From positions 62,001-126,000 of the forward strand of contig NZ_SWDE01000007.1 in assembly GCF_013337185.1 (NCBI RefSeq): 64,000 nt of DNA, read 5' to 3'. This DNA is from Serratia proteamaculans (GTDB lineage: Bacteria; Pseudomonadota; Gammaproteobacteria; Enterobacterales; Enterobacteriaceae). Below are positions 8,740-19,475 of this stretch, piece by piece. How positions within the stretch are numbered: position 1 is the stretch's first letter; the number at the start of each line of letters is the position of its first letter. The notes below the pieces were generated by a model. It was given only the letters and a program-made list of their open reading frames with translations. It did not search any database and was not told where the DNA came from. Position numbers and translations under genes: made by a program.

Positions 8740-10638
8740 ATGAAAAAGACACTCCTTGCTGTTTTGCTTTGCCTGGGTACCTCTGCGATGGCCTCTGAAC
8801 CTGTCAATATCACCATTCTCGGCACCTCTGATCTGCACGGCACCTTTGTGCCCTGGGATTATTCTACCGACACCGCCAATCTGGCCGGTAGCCTGAGCCA
8901 GATCGCCACTCAGGTGCATCAGGTACGCGCCCAACAACCGAACGTGATCCTGGTCGATGCCGGTGACACCATTCAGGGCAACTTTGTCGAGACCTTTAAG
9001 AACGACAAAACCAGCCCGATGATCCTCGGCTTTAACGCGCTGGACTATGACGTCTGGGTGATGGGCAATCACGAATTCGACTTCGGCCTCAAACCGCTTT
9101 CCACTTCACTTAACCAGTTCAAGGGCACGGCACTGGCTGGCAACATTCTATGGGACAGCGGTAAACCCTACCTGCCGGCGTATAAAATCATTGAGCGCCA
9201 GGGGGTGAAAATCGGCATTATCGGCATGGATACGCCGATGACCGCTGAATTCGCCAAAGGCACCGACCGGGTGAAAGGGCTGAACTTTACCGATCCGGTT
9301 CAGGCGGTGAAGCAGGTGATCCAGCAGATCCAGGGACAGGTGGACGCCATCGTGCTGGTGGCACACATGGGGATCGACAACGAGAACCAGCGGCCGGGCA
9401 CCGGCGTGGGCGATATTGCCCGGGCTAACCCGGAGCTGGCGGCGATCGTCGCCGGACATATGCACGTAAAAGTCGATAAAGAAGTGATTAACGGTGTGAT
9501 CGTCACCGAACCGGACAAATATGGTCGCGCGTTGTCACGCATCGATCTGCAGTTTGAGCAGCACAACGGCAAGTACGTGCTGATCAACAAAGACAGTTAC
9601 ACCTACCCGATCAAAGGCATCGCCTCGGATAAAAAACTCGAAGAGATTTATCAGCCGTACCACAAGATCCTGCGGGCCAATGCCAATCGGCCGATTGCCC
9701 AGCTCAGCGGCCAGGATCTGGTGCCGCCGGATGCGGTGAAGGGCATTCCGCAGGTGCATGTTCAGGATACCGGCATCAGCAAGCTGTATCAGGAAACCGG
9801 GCATTACTATGCGCCGCAGGCGCAGGTGATCGCGTTGCAGATTGATAACGACCGGCCGAAGCTGAACGTCGGTACCATCACCGCCAAGGACATTGCCTTC
9901 AACTACCAATATGCCGGTGGTGAAATCACCGTTTATCAGCTCAGCGGCAAAGAACTGAAGAAGTACATGGAATGGTCGGCAGGCTATTTCAATCAGCTGC
10001 ATGATGGCGACGTGACCTACAGCTTTAACCCGCAGCGCCGCGCATCGAAATACTCGACCAATGACTTCTTCGATGGCGTGACCTACAAAATCGACCTGCG
10101 CCAGCCGGCCGGGCAGCGCATCCTGGACCTGCGGATGGCCGACGGCACGCCGGTGACCGACAGCACGCCAATCCGTCTGGGGATGAACAGCTACCGTATG
10201 GGGCACTTGACGCAAAAAGGCGGCGCGCTGGAAGGCATGCAGTTCCCGGTGCTGTCTGACAGCAAGGTGGAATACGGTGAAGAGGCCGGTACCATCCGCA
10301 ATCTGACCATCCGTTATCTGACCGAGGTGAAAAAAGGCCAGTATCAGGGGCAGGCGGTGCAGCGCTGGCAGTTGGTCGGGCTGGAAGGTTATGATCGTGA
10401 GCGCAAGATCGTCGAAAAGCTGCTTAACGACGGCAAAATCAGCGTACCCACTAGTGAAGATGGGCGTTACGGCAACGTGGCGTCATTCAACGTGAAAGGC
10501 TTGCTGTTCAGCGAGCCGAAGGCACGTCAGCAGCAACAGGCCGCGCTACAGGCGCAGTTGAGTGCCGCCAGCGATCCGCTGGTGAAAAAGCGTTTGAGCG
10601 ATCAGTTGGTGATTATCGAGGCGATTAACAAGGCTTGA
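8740..10638 (+). CDS. Periplasmic 5'-nucleotidase / metallophosphoesterase
   Basis: A 632-aa secreted hydrolase. Residues 1-19 form a Sec signal peptide ending AMA. A calcineurin-like metallophosphoesterase domain follows, with metal-ligand motifs TSDLHG (about residues 29-34), DAGDT (near 74), GNHEFDFG (109-116) and GHMHV (near 240). A 5'-nucleotidase C-terminal domain for substrate binding covers roughly residues 330-560. It belongs to the UshA/CpdB/YfkN superfamily and would dephosphorylate nucleotides in the periplasm for scavenging. Exact specificity (5'-NMP, UDP-sugar or cyclic nucleotide) cannot be read from sequence. The ribosome-binding site is weak. The gene stands alone between terminators, convergent with the sugar operon. 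Confidence 0.88.
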   Translation: MKKTLLAVLLCLGTSAMASEPVNITILGTSDLHGTFVPWDYSTDTANLAGSLSQIATQVHQVRAQQPNVILVDAGDTIQGNFVETFKNDKTSPMILGFNALDYDVWVMGNHEFDFGLKPLSTSLNQFKGTALAGNILWDSGKPYLPAYKIIERQGVKIGIIGMDTPMTAEFAKGTDRVKGLNFTDPVQAVKQVIQQIQGQVDAIVLVAHMGIDNENQRPGTGVGDIARANPELAAIVAGHMHVKVDKEVINGVIVTEPDKYGRALSRIDLQFEQHNGKYVLINKDSYTYPIKGIASDKKLEEIYQPYHKILRANANRPIAQLSGQDLVPPDAVKGIPQVHVQDTGISKLYQETGHYYAPQAQVIALQIDNDRPKLNVGTITAKDIAFNYQYAGGEITVYQLSGKELKKYMEWSAGYFNQLHDGDVTYSFNPQRRASKYSTNDFFDGVTYKIDLRQPAGQRILDLRMADGTPVTDSTPIRLGMNSYRMGHLTQKGGALEGMQFPVLSDSKVEYGEEAGTIRNLTIRYLTEVKKGQYQGQAVQRWQLVGLEGYDRERKIVEKLLNDGKISVPTSEDGRYGNVASFNVKGLLFSEPKARQQQQAALQAQLSAASDPLVKKRLSDQLVIIEAINKA

Positions 10639-10667
10639 TAATGATTACGGGCTCGGCATGTGTGTAG

Positions 10668-10687
10668 GGGCTCAGCATGCTGAGCCC
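10668..10687. terminator. GCATGC-centred palindrome between convergent genes, copy 2
   Basis: A perfect 20-bp palindrome (GGGCTCAGCA and its complement) sits between the convergent nucleotidase and SIS genes, where it could end both transcripts. It has no strong T-run. It shares its GCATGC core with the elements at 8552 and 52058. Confidence 0.6.
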
Positions 10688-10694
10688 TGTTACC

Positions 10695-11294
10695 TTAATG
10701 CCCCTGCAGTAAACGCTTGCCGACATCACCGCCCGGGTGAACCGCCAGCAGCGTTTCCTTGTTGTAGCCACTGCGCTCCATCAGGCAGGCACAGGCCGCG
10801 TCGAAAATCGCCAACACCAGCACGATAGAGGTAGTTGCCAGCATATTCAGCGGATCTATCTCATTTTCCACCCCAGTGCGGATCACAAGCTGTGATGCCT
10901 GAGCGATCGCCGAGTCCGGATTCTCCGTCACGCCAATCAGCGGCACGCCCTTGGCCTGCAACGTCGGCAGCAGTCGGGTCAACTCGTCGGAATTGCCGCC
11001 GCGCGAAATCAAAATCATCAGATCATCGCCGCGCAGAAAACCCAGGTCGCCGTGCGCCGCGTCGGTGGCATTCAGGTAAATAGCCGGTCGCTCCACGCAG
11101 GCCAGCATATGGGCAACCTTGCGTGCGGCGATGCCGGAGGTGCCAACGCCGGTGACCACAATTTTACCCCGGCACTCCGCCAGCAGGGTCAGCAGCCGTT
11201 GCCAGGTCTGTGGGTCGATGCGTTGCCCCAATTGGGCCAACTCCCGGCTGTAGATTTCCCAGGCCTGCGTTGCCCGTTGCCATTCCTGCTGCAT
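10695..11294 (-). CDS. SIS-domain sugar-phosphate isomerase (KpsF/GutQ-like, no CBS)
   Basis: A 199-aa protein consisting essentially of one SIS domain: KIVVTGVGTSGIAARKVAHML (split here as motif GVGTSG, residues ~50-55), LNATDAAHGDLG and ISRGGNSDEL. The AAHGDLG motif is typical of KpsF/GutQ/KdsD D-arabinose-5-phosphate isomerases, but the two C-terminal CBS domains are missing. Its ATG overlaps the kinase stop codon by one base (TGATG) and the ribosome-binding site AGGAGG lies in the kinase end, so translation is coupled. It probably isomerises the kinase product, for example ribulose-5-phosphate to arabinose-5-phosphate; the direction and substrate are inferred. Confidence 0.8.
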   Translation of the reverse strand: MQQEWQRATQAWEIYSRELAQLGQRIDPQTWQRLLTLLAECRGKIVVTGVGTSGIAARKVAHMLACVERPAIYLNATDAAHGDLGFLRGDDLMILISRGGNSDELTRLLPTLQAKGVPLIGVTENPDSAIAQASQLVIRTGVENEIDPLNMLATTSIVLVLAIFDAACACLMERSGYNKETLLAVHPGGDVGKRLLQGH

Positions 11295-12931
11295 CAGGCG
11301 TCCTCCTGCATCAGTTGGCGGTATTTCATATGGTCGTTATACAGCTCATGGAACACGCGGTATTTACGATCGTAATAGCGTTTGATCTTGTTGGTCTGCG
11401 GCGTCACGGTTTTACCGATACGGCTCATGGCACTCATCGCTTCCGGCAGGCTGTCGAACACCCCGGCCGCCACGGTGCCCATCATCGCGCCGCCCAACAG
11501 CATCGCCTCGCTCTCTTCCGGCAGCAGCATGGCACAGCCGGTGGCATTGGCATGTTCCTGCACGAAAATCGGGTTCTTGGTACCACCGCCGCTGGCCATG
11601 ATGGTATCGATGCTGTAACCGCTTTGGTTCATGGTTTCGATAATATGGCGGGTACCGAGCGCGATGGCCTGGATGGTCGCCAGATAGTGCAACGCCATGT
11701 CTTCCGGGGTGCGTGACAGCTTCAGCCCGGTCAGGGTACCGGTCAGCGTCGGATTGGCGCGCGGCGAGCGGTTGCCGTGGAAATACGGCAGCATATGAAT
11801 GTCTTTGGTCAGGTAGGCAATATCCTCCGGCTCGCCCGCCATACGGCGCAGCAGGGCATTCAGCACCTCATAGATGGTCTGCCCCTGGGTTTTAGCCTGC
11901 GCCAGCAGCTCCTGATAACAAGGATGTGACTGGATGATGTGGTCAATCAGCGCGCCGGTGGCGGACTGGCCGCCTTCGTTCAGCCAGTATTCCGGCAGAA
12001 TGGCCGAGTAATACGGCCCCCACACGCCGGGGATAAAGCGTGCGGTGCGCGACATCGCCATATGACCGGTCGAGGTGCCGCCGATCAGTGCGACGCGGCG
12101 GTTAAAGTCGGCCACTTCACCGGAAGCCCCGGTAGCCCCCAGCGTGCCGAGAGTACCGGCGTGGGCATCAATGATCGACACGCTGACCGCGGTGCCGGCA
12201 ATCAACCCCATCTCACTGGCGGCGCGCTGGGTCAGGCCGTGACCGAGCGGTTCACCCATCATTTTGACGTCGCTGCCAATCTTGGCGGCATCGTGTTCCA
12301 ATACGTCTTCCAGCCCAATCTGTTTGAAATAGCTTTTGTCCCAGCGCTGTTCATGGCCGAGATAAGTCCATTTGCACACCGTCGAACACAGCGAACGGGT
12401 GGCGTCCTGAGTGGCGCGCCAGGTGAGGAAGTCCGGCAGATCAAACAGGTAACCGGCGTTGGCCCAGGTGGTCGGCATATGCTGCTTCAGCCACAGCATT
12501 TTGGGGGTCTGCATTTCCGGTGAGATGATGCCACCGACGAAATCCAGCACCCGGTGTTTGGTGGCGTTAATGCGCTCGGCCTGGGTGATGGCCCGGTGAT
12601 CCATCCACACGATAATGTTCTGTTCGGTACGGCCGGAAGGGCTGATGGTCAGCGGCTTCCCCTCTTTGTCCAGCACCACCAGCGAACAGGTAGCGTCGAA
12701 GCCCAGCCCTTTGACCTGAATCGGGTTGATGTCGGCCTGATTGACCGCATCGCGCACCGCGTTGCACACCGCCTGCCAGATATTGTCCGAGGACTGTTCA
12801 ACAAAGTCGGCCTTCGGCCGATACAGGTCGATAGACCGGCTGGCCTGCCCGACCATATGGCCGTTGAGATCGAATACCCCAGCGCGCGCACTTCCGGTGC
12901 CGACATCTACGCCAATAAAATAGCTCGCCAT
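11294..12931 (-). CDS. FGGY-family carbohydrate kinase (D-ribulokinase-like)
   Basis: A 545-aa ATP-dependent sugar kinase. The N-terminus GVDVGTGSARAGVFD is the FGGY phosphate-1 motif. ASGGGTKNP near the C-terminus is the ATP-binding signature, and GGTSTGHMAMS lies between. Length and pattern fit the ribulokinase-like branch that acts on free ketopentoses or pentitols rather than AraB. It sits fifth in the sugar operon, directly after the permease genes and translationally coupled to the SIS isomerase. Its likely role is to phosphorylate the sugar brought in by the ABC importer. The exact sugar is unknown. Confidence 0.88.
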   Translation of the reverse strand: MASYFIGVDVGTGSARAGVFDLNGHMVGQASRSIDLYRPKADFVEQSSDNIWQAVCNAVRDAVNQADINPIQVKGLGFDATCSLVVLDKEGKPLTISPSGRTEQNIIVWMDHRAITQAERINATKHRVLDFVGGIISPEMQTPKMLWLKQHMPTTWANAGYLFDLPDFLTWRATQDATRSLCSTVCKWTYLGHEQRWDKSYFKQIGLEDVLEHDAAKIGSDVKMMGEPLGHGLTQRAASEMGLIAGTAVSVSIIDAHAGTLGTLGATGASGEVADFNRRVALIGGTSTGHMAMSRTARFIPGVWGPYYSAILPEYWLNEGGQSATGALIDHIIQSHPCYQELLAQAKTQGQTIYEVLNALLRRMAGEPEDIAYLTKDIHMLPYFHGNRSPRANPTLTGTLTGLKLSRTPEDMALHYLATIQAIALGTRHIIETMNQSGYSIDTIMASGGGTKNPIFVQEHANATGCAMLLPEESEAMLLGGAMMGTVAAGVFDSLPEAMSAMSRIGKTVTPQTNKIKRYYDRKYRVFHELYNDHMKYRQLMQEDA

Positions 12932-12941
12932 TATTTTTCTC

Positions 12942-13895
12942 CTAGGCTTTTCGATTCTGTAACGCGATAAACAAGATCAACACCGCGCCCCACAGGGCCA
13001 TGGTCAGATAGCTGCTGACGCCCAGCAGGTTGAGGCCGCTTTCCAGCATTTGCAGCACAATCAGTGCCAGCACCAGGCCAAGCACCCGGCCAAACCCGCC
13101 GTCCGGGTTAATCCCACCCAGCACCGAGGCCAGAATGGTCACCAGCAAATAGGATTCGCCGTAACCGGCCTTGGCCGAGTTGAACTTGGCCATCATCAGC
13201 AACGCCGCACCCCAGCCGAGCAGGGCGGACAGCACATACACCGCGATTTGCACCCGGGCGGTATTCACCCCACTGAAACGGGTGGCCTGCTCGTTGGAGC
13301 CGATTAAATACAGGCTGCGCCCCAGCGTAGTGTGCTCCAGCAACAGCCACAGGCCCACGGCGACCAGCAGGAACAGCAGCAGTGCCACTGGAATACCGAG
13401 CAGGTTGCCGTTGCCGAGATACTGAATCGCTGCCGGGAAACCTGAGATCACCGCGCCGTTGGACAACAGAATGTTCAGGCCGGTGATCAGCGTCATGGTG
13501 CCGAGCGAGGCGAGAATGGGCGAAACACCGACCCAGGCGACCAGCACGCCGTTAAGCGCGCCAATGGCGACGGCGACCAGCAACCCGGCCAGTAGCGCCA
13601 GCACCAGAAACAGCGGTTGATCCGGGTGGCTGACGATAATGGCCGCCATCACCAGCGAGCAGGCGTTGGCACCGGCGATAATCGACAGGTTGATGCCGCC
13701 GGTGAGCATGGTAATGCCCATGCCGAGCGCCAGCATGCCGAGGATCGGTAACTGTGAGGCGATCGACTGGAAATTGCCCAGGCTGAAGAAGCGCGATCCA
13801 AGCAGCCCGGCGAACAGCAGCGCCACGACGATAATGATCGCGCTTTGCAGACGGATGATCCGATCGTTTGGGATCAGGCGGGTTAACTGGGTCAT
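12942..13895 (-). CDS. Sugar ABC transporter permease 2
   Basis: A 317-aa inner-membrane permease of the RbsC/LsrD type with about 8-10 hydrophobic segments. The EAA-like region reads GESYLLVTILASVLGGINPDGG. I take the ATG at 13895 (MTQLTRLIPND) because AAGGAG lies just upstream and it begins one base after the stop of permease 1; an upstream ATG at 13928 would add 11 residues inside permease 1. It works with permease 1 and the ATPase to import a sugar. Confidence 0.9.
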   Translation of the reverse strand: MTQLTRLIPNDRIIRLQSAIIIVVALLFAGLLGSRFFSLGNFQSIASQLPILGMLALGMGITMLTGGINLSIIAGANACSLVMAAIIVSHPDQPLFLVLALLAGLLVAVAIGALNGVLVAWVGVSPILASLGTMTLITGLNILLSNGAVISGFPAAIQYLGNGNLLGIPVALLLFLLVAVGLWLLLEHTTLGRSLYLIGSNEQATRFSGVNTARVQIAVYVLSALLGWGAALLMMAKFNSAKAGYGESYLLVTILASVLGGINPDGGFGRVLGLVLALIVLQMLESGLNLLGVSSYLTMALWGAVLILFIALQNRKA

Positions 13896-13896
13896 G

Positions 13897-14886
13897 TCAT
13901 AGCTCCTTGGCCAGCTTGCGTTTTTCATTCCAGGCGGTGCTGCTGATGCTGATCAAAATGATCGCGCCGCTGAACACCTGGTGCCAATAGGCCGATACGC
14001 TAAGCAGCGTCAGACCGTTCTGCAGGAAGGCCAGCAGCACCACGCCCAGCAGCGTCCCGGTCAGCGAGCCGCGCCCGCCGGTCATGCTGGTGCCACCCAG
14101 TACCACCGCCGCCAGCACCGTCAGTTCGAAGCCGAGCAGGGAGTTGGGCGCCACCGACTGGGTGATCTGCGCCTGCACCACGGCGGCTATGCCCGCCAGA
14201 ATGCCCATGTAACCGTAAACGTAGAAGTGCAGTCGCAGCAGGTTCAATCCCAGGCGCGACGCTGCATCGCGGTTGCCGCCCATGGCGAAAATCTGGCGGC
14301 CAAGACGGGTGAAGTTCATCAGCACGCCGGTGACGATAATCACCGCCAGCAGGCACAAAAGCGGCAGCGTCAGGCCGTAGTCATAGCCGTCGGCACCCTG
14401 GAACGAGAACCAGCTGATGCCGTCCATAAACCAGTCGGGGAAACCGTACAGCCAGGTGCCGTTGGTGGCGTACACCAGCAGGCCGTAGAACAGGTTCAGC
14501 GTGGCGATGGTGATGATGATGGCCGGTACTTTCAGCCAGTAGACCAGAAAACCGTTCACCAGCCCGAGCAGCAGGCCGACGCCTATCGCCAGAGCGAACG
14601 CCAGCGGGAAACCGCCGCCGTGCTGGATCACCCAACTGGCCATCACGTACTGGGCGATAGCGGTGATCGCCGGGAACGAAATGTCGATGCCACCGGCAAT
14701 CAGCACCACGAACAGGCCGCAGGCGAGAATGCCGAGAATGGCATAGCTGGTGGCCACGTCGGTCAGGTTGCCCAGCGTCAGAAACTCGCTGGTGCTAACG
14801 CTCAGGCCGATGGCCAGCAGCAACACCAGCAGGCCAAGGTAAAATTCGTGCCGCCCGGCCAGGCGGGCCAGTAATGACTTATCCAT
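13897..14886 (-). CDS. Sugar ABC transporter permease 1
   Basis: A 329-aa RbsC/LsrC-like permease with many membrane segments. It carries the conserved cytoplasmic loop FELTVLAAVVLGGTSMTGG, the contact site for the ATPase. Its ATG overlaps the end of the ATPase gene by 8 bp (ATGGATAA), indicating translational coupling. It pairs with the second permease as a heterodimeric channel. Confidence 0.92.
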   Translation of the reverse strand: MDKSLLARLAGRHEFYLGLLVLLLAIGLSVSTSEFLTLGNLTDVATSYAILGILACGLFVVLIAGGIDISFPAITAIAQYVMASWVIQHGGGFPLAFALAIGVGLLLGLVNGFLVYWLKVPAIIITIATLNLFYGLLVYATNGTWLYGFPDWFMDGISWFSFQGADGYDYGLTLPLLCLLAVIIVTGVLMNFTRLGRQIFAMGGNRDAASRLGLNLLRLHFYVYGYMGILAGIAAVVQAQITQSVAPNSLLGFELTVLAAVVLGGTSMTGGRGSLTGTLLGVVLLAFLQNGLTLLSVSAYWHQVFSGAIILISISSTAWNEKRKLAKEL

Positions 14887-16378
14887 TCACCACCTCGGCG
14901 ATCTGTTGTTCGGTACTCTGGTGCGGTGAAAATTCGGCGATCAGCTCGCCCTTGCGCATCACCAACACCCGATGGCTGTTGTAATAGGCTTCCGGGATCT
15001 CGTCGCAGATCATCAACACCGCCATGCCGAGCGCCGCCAGATCTTTGGCGATCTGGTAGATCCCCTCTTTGTTGGCGATATCTACCCCGACGGTCGGCGA
15101 GTCGAGGATCAGGATCTTCGGCTGCGTGGCGACCCACTTGGCGATCGCGATGCGCTGGGCGTTGCCACCGGACAGGGTTTTGACCGGGAGCGCGCTGTCG
15201 GAAACCTTAATGTTCAGATCGCGGATCAGGCGATTCACCAGTTCGCCGGCTTTGGCATGATCCAACAGCCCGAGCGGGGTATGCAGTTGATCAAACACCG
15301 TGACAATGGTGTTGTCGTAGATCGACTGCTCCATGATCAGCCCCTGCGTCAGACGATCCTCCGATACATAGCCGATGCCCTGGCGCACCGCTTCACGGTT
15401 GTTATGCAACCGTACCGGCTGGCCGTCGATCCTGATTTCACCGCTGTCCGGACGGGTCATGCCGAACAGGCTGAGGCACAGCTCGGTGCGGCCTGCGCCC
15501 AGCAAACCAACGATCGAGACGATCTCGCCGCCGTGCAGCGACAGATTGATATTCTGATATTTCCCGCGTCGGTTGAGATTGCGCACTTCGAGCAGTGGCG
15601 CACTCTCGGCGGCTGGCCGTGGGGGTAACTGGCTGTAGTGGAAGCGTTGGCCGGTCATCAGGAACGCCAGCTCATGGCTGTCGAGTTCACTAGCCGGGTA
15701 AGTACCGACCAGCTTGCCATCGCGCATCACGCTGATTCGGTCGGCGACTTCCATCACTTCGTCCAGCCGGTGGCTGACAAACACCACGCAGATGCCCGCG
15801 GCTTTCAGCTCGTTGACTACCCGCAGCAGGCCGTCGACCTCCTGACGCGTCAGCGAGGCGGTAGGTTCATCCATAATCACCAGCCGCGCTTCGGCAGCGA
15901 TGGCGCGGCAAATCGCCACCAGTTGGCGATCGGCAATCGACAGCTTTTCAACTTTCTTGTCGGGATCGATATGCACGCCGACGCGCGCCATGGCAGCCAG
16001 CGCGGTCTGGCGCATCACCCGTTTGCGTACCCAGAAATGACCGCCGGGCAGGTAGCGGTGAATGGCAATATTTTCCGCCACCGTCAGATTGGGGAATAAC
16101 GACAGATCCTGATAAATCACCTGAATGCCGTAATAACCCGATAGCTGCGGCGTCAGTGAATGAAAGAGTTTGCCTTCCAGCGAAATATTGGCGCCTTTCT
16201 CCGGCTGATAAACGCCGGAAATAATTTTAATGATGGTGCTTTTGCCACAGCCATTTTGTCCGGCCAGGCAGTGCACTTCGCCAATATTCAGCGTCAGGTT
16301 GATCTGGTCCAGTGCCAGCACGCCCGGAAACTTTTTACTGATATTTTCCAGGCTGATAAATGCGGTGGATGTGGTCAT
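14879..16378 (-). CDS. Sugar ABC transporter ATP-binding protein
   Basis: A 499-aa tandem ATPase typical of the CUT2 sugar importers (RbsA, LsrA, MglA). The N-terminal domain has Walker A GQNGCGKST and Walker B VIMDEPTA. The C-terminal domain has the degenerate Walker A GLLGAGRTE and the signature LSGGNAQRIAIAKW. It powers import from the periplasmic binding protein at 16618-17604. An ERIC element lies between its start and that gene. Confidence 0.94.
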   Translation of the reverse strand: MTTSTAFISLENISKKFPGVLALDQINLTLNIGEVHCLAGQNGCGKSTIIKIISGVYQPEKGANISLEGKLFHSLTPQLSGYYGIQVIYQDLSLFPNLTVAENIAIHRYLPGGHFWVRKRVMRQTALAAMARVGVHIDPDKKVEKLSIADRQLVAICRAIAAEARLVIMDEPTASLTRQEVDGLLRVVNELKAAGICVVFVSHRLDEVMEVADRISVMRDGKLVGTYPASELDSHELAFLMTGQRFHYSQLPPRPAAESAPLLEVRNLNRRGKYQNINLSLHGGEIVSIVGLLGAGRTELCLSLFGMTRPDSGEIRIDGQPVRLHNNREAVRQGIGYVSEDRLTQGLIMEQSIYDNTIVTVFDQLHTPLGLLDHAKAGELVNRLIRDLNIKVSDSALPVKTLSGGNAQRIAIAKWVATQPKILILDSPTVGVDIANKEGIYQIAKDLAALGMAVLMICDEIPEAYYNSHRVLVMRKGELIAEFSPHQSTEQQIAEVVNG

Positions 16379-16400
16379 AGCGGTAACCTGTGCAGGTTCT

Positions 16401-16526
16401 TATACCCGTCATCTTTCAAGTTGCAGCGTTGTTATCTGCACTTGCTCACCCCAGTTACTTACTAAAGTAAGCGCCTGGGGATGAGCAAGCTGGCCGCCTA
16501 GCTGCAATTTGAAAGCTATAGGGTAT
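16401..16526. repeat. ERIC (intergenic repeat unit) element
   Basis: A ~126-bp imperfect palindrome bounded by TATACCC and GGGTAT. The core CTCACCCCAGTTACTTACT, then AAAGTAAGCGCCTGGGGAT, matches the central inverted repeat of enterobacterial ERIC sequences, and its length is the usual ~127 bp. It lies inside the sugar operon, between the binding-protein and ATPase genes. When transcribed it should fold into a long hairpin, which may affect mRNA processing and the ratio of binding protein to transporter. Confidence 0.88.
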
Positions 16527-16617
16527 TGTTATAATAGTGATTGAAACTCGGGGCGCGATAGGCTGCGCACCGACGTTATTTAATTATTTTTCCGGTGTGG
16601 CGCAATATTACTGAAGG

Positions 16618-17604
16618 CTAGAAGCCCAGTGATTTGGCATTATCTTTGGTCACTTCAAGAATTTTATTAAACCGAATCACTTTCTTATCCATATCGACGT
16701 CGGCTTTACCCAAACCTTCAATCGACAAGTCTTTGGTCACTTCCTTACCCTGCAGCAGTTGATCGGCCACCGTCACCAGTGCATAACCGGCGTCTTTTGG
16801 ATCCCACAGCAGCGCTTTCTTGATGTCGCCGCGCATCAGGTAAGGGGCGGCCTGCGCTGGCATGGCGATGCCGACCACGGCAATTTTGTCCTTGGCGCGT
16901 TTCTTGGCGACCGCCTGACCGGCACCAATCGGGCCGAGGGAGCCAAAACCGATAATGCCTTTCATCTGTGGGTAAGTTTTCATCAAATCCAGCGTGGTGG
17001 CGTAGGATTTATCGATGCTTTCCGCTACCGGCAGACGTGACGTCACTTCGAACATGTCCGGGTATTTGGCTTTCTGGTACTTGATAGCGGAATCCGCCCA
17101 GGCGTTATGCAACGGTACGGTCAGCGAGCCGACGTAAATGGCATAGCCGCCTTTGCCGCCCATGTCTTTTGCCAGTTCATCGACGTTGGCCTGCGCATAC
17201 TTCTCGCTGTCGATGGTTTCAATATCCCACTGGCCAATCTGCTGGTCCGGCGACTCATGGGTCAGCACCACGATGCCTTTCTCACGCGCCTTCTTCAGTA
17301 CCGGCTCCAGCACCTTGGCGTCGTTCGGCACCACGATGATGGCGTTAACGTTCTTGGCGATCAGATCTTCAATCACTTTGACCTGTGCTGCCGGGTCTGG
17401 GGTTGCAGGCCCGGTCTGATAGGCATTAACGTCGAGCTTTTTCGCCGCGTCGTTGACGCCGACTTCCATACGGTTGAACCAGGGAATGCCGGTCACTTTG
17501 GCAACCACGGCAATCTCGTACTTTTCAGCAGCCAGAACAGGTGTTGTCGATAACATGCACGCAGAAACCACACATGCATTTAATAATGCGAGGTTAAATT
17601 TCAT
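16618..17604 (-). CDS. Periplasmic sugar-binding protein (ABC importer)
   Basis: A 328-aa protein with a Sec signal peptide (cleavage after VLA-A, about residue 25) and a periplasmic-binding-protein fold of the RbsB/LsrB/RhaS type: IAVVAKVTGIPWFNRMEVGV, NVNAIIVVPNDAKVLEPVL and GIIGFGSLGPIGAG. It is the first gene of the six-gene sugar operon and captures the substrate in the periplasm. The ligand is unknown: AI-2-like ketoses, pentoses and pentitols are all possible, and the following FGGY kinase favours a ketopentose or related sugar. Confidence 0.9.
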   Translation of the reverse strand: MKFNLALLNACVVSACMLSTTPVLAAEKYEIAVVAKVTGIPWFNRMEVGVNDAAKKLDVNAYQTGPATPDPAAQVKVIEDLIAKNVNAIIVVPNDAKVLEPVLKKAREKGIVVLTHESPDQQIGQWDIETIDSEKYAQANVDELAKDMGGKGGYAIYVGSLTVPLHNAWADSAIKYQKAKYPDMFEVTSRLPVAESIDKSYATTLDLMKTYPQMKGIIGFGSLGPIGAGQAVAKKRAKDKIAVVGIAMPAQAAPYLMRGDIKKALLWDPKDAGYALVTVADQLLQGKEVTKDLSIEGLGKADVDMDKKVIRFNKILEVTKDNAKSLGF

Positions 17605-17871
17605 TTCGCTGTACCTTTTTTATCTGTAGGGGTGGTTGTTTTTCCACCTGAGCAGATTACAAAGGAAAGGAAGAGGGGACGTAACCCGAAGTGGCAAACT
17701 GTGAGCTGTGCACATTGAGGTAAAATTATGACGGTTTTAATGTTAATTAAATGTTTAATAATTTAGTGGTGGTAATTTTACCACCTAAAAATACCAATAA
17801 ATTAACAATATAAATTATATTAATTTACATAATTTAAACAATTTGATTGTGGGTACAGAGATCTTTGAGGG
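17605..17871 (-). promoter_or_regulatory. Upstream region of the sugar operon
   Basis: This AT-rich stretch, especially 17720-17860, precedes the binding-protein gene and should carry the operon promoter. A TGTGA at about 17700 is not followed by a properly spaced TCACA, so I do not claim a CRP site. No regulator gene for the operon is visible nearby. Confidence 0.4.
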
Positions 17872-17899
17872 TAAAAAATGCCGGCTTAAGCACCGGCAT
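17872..17899 (-). terminator. gdhA terminator
   Basis: The stem ATGCCGG / CCGGCAT (17878-17884 and 17893-17899) is followed on the minus strand by a run of T, 45 bases beyond the gdhA stop codon. Confidence 0.85.
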
Positions 17900-17944
17900 G
17901 GAAGCATTTGAACGATGTGTGAACGAGATCACCTTATGCGGCGG

Positions 17945-19291
<1,347 letters not shown>

Positions 19292-19428
19292 TTAGCATTG
19301 AATTTCCCCCACCATTTTTATAGCTATAGGTTTAGGTAAAGCGTGGGGAATGATGTTGTGTCTTTAGCGACTATATCACCGGAGGGCGGTTGATTATCAA
19401 GCGATTAATGAGGGCGGCAGAATGAAAA

Positions 19429-19448
19429 ACGCCCGCAGCAGCGGGCGT
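19429..19448 (-). terminator. uspA terminator
   Basis: The stem AACGCCCGC / GCGGGCGTT with a 4-nt loop is followed on the minus strand by TTTTTC, 27 bases after the uspA stop codon. Confidence 0.85.
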
Positions 19449-19475
19449 TGGGGTATTTAGTTGGTAGGCGCTTAC

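Noticed and set aside
17695-17725. CRP binding site upstream of the sugar operon
   Set aside because: TGTGA is present but the second half-site reads CACAT with wrong spacing, so the match is too weak to claim.
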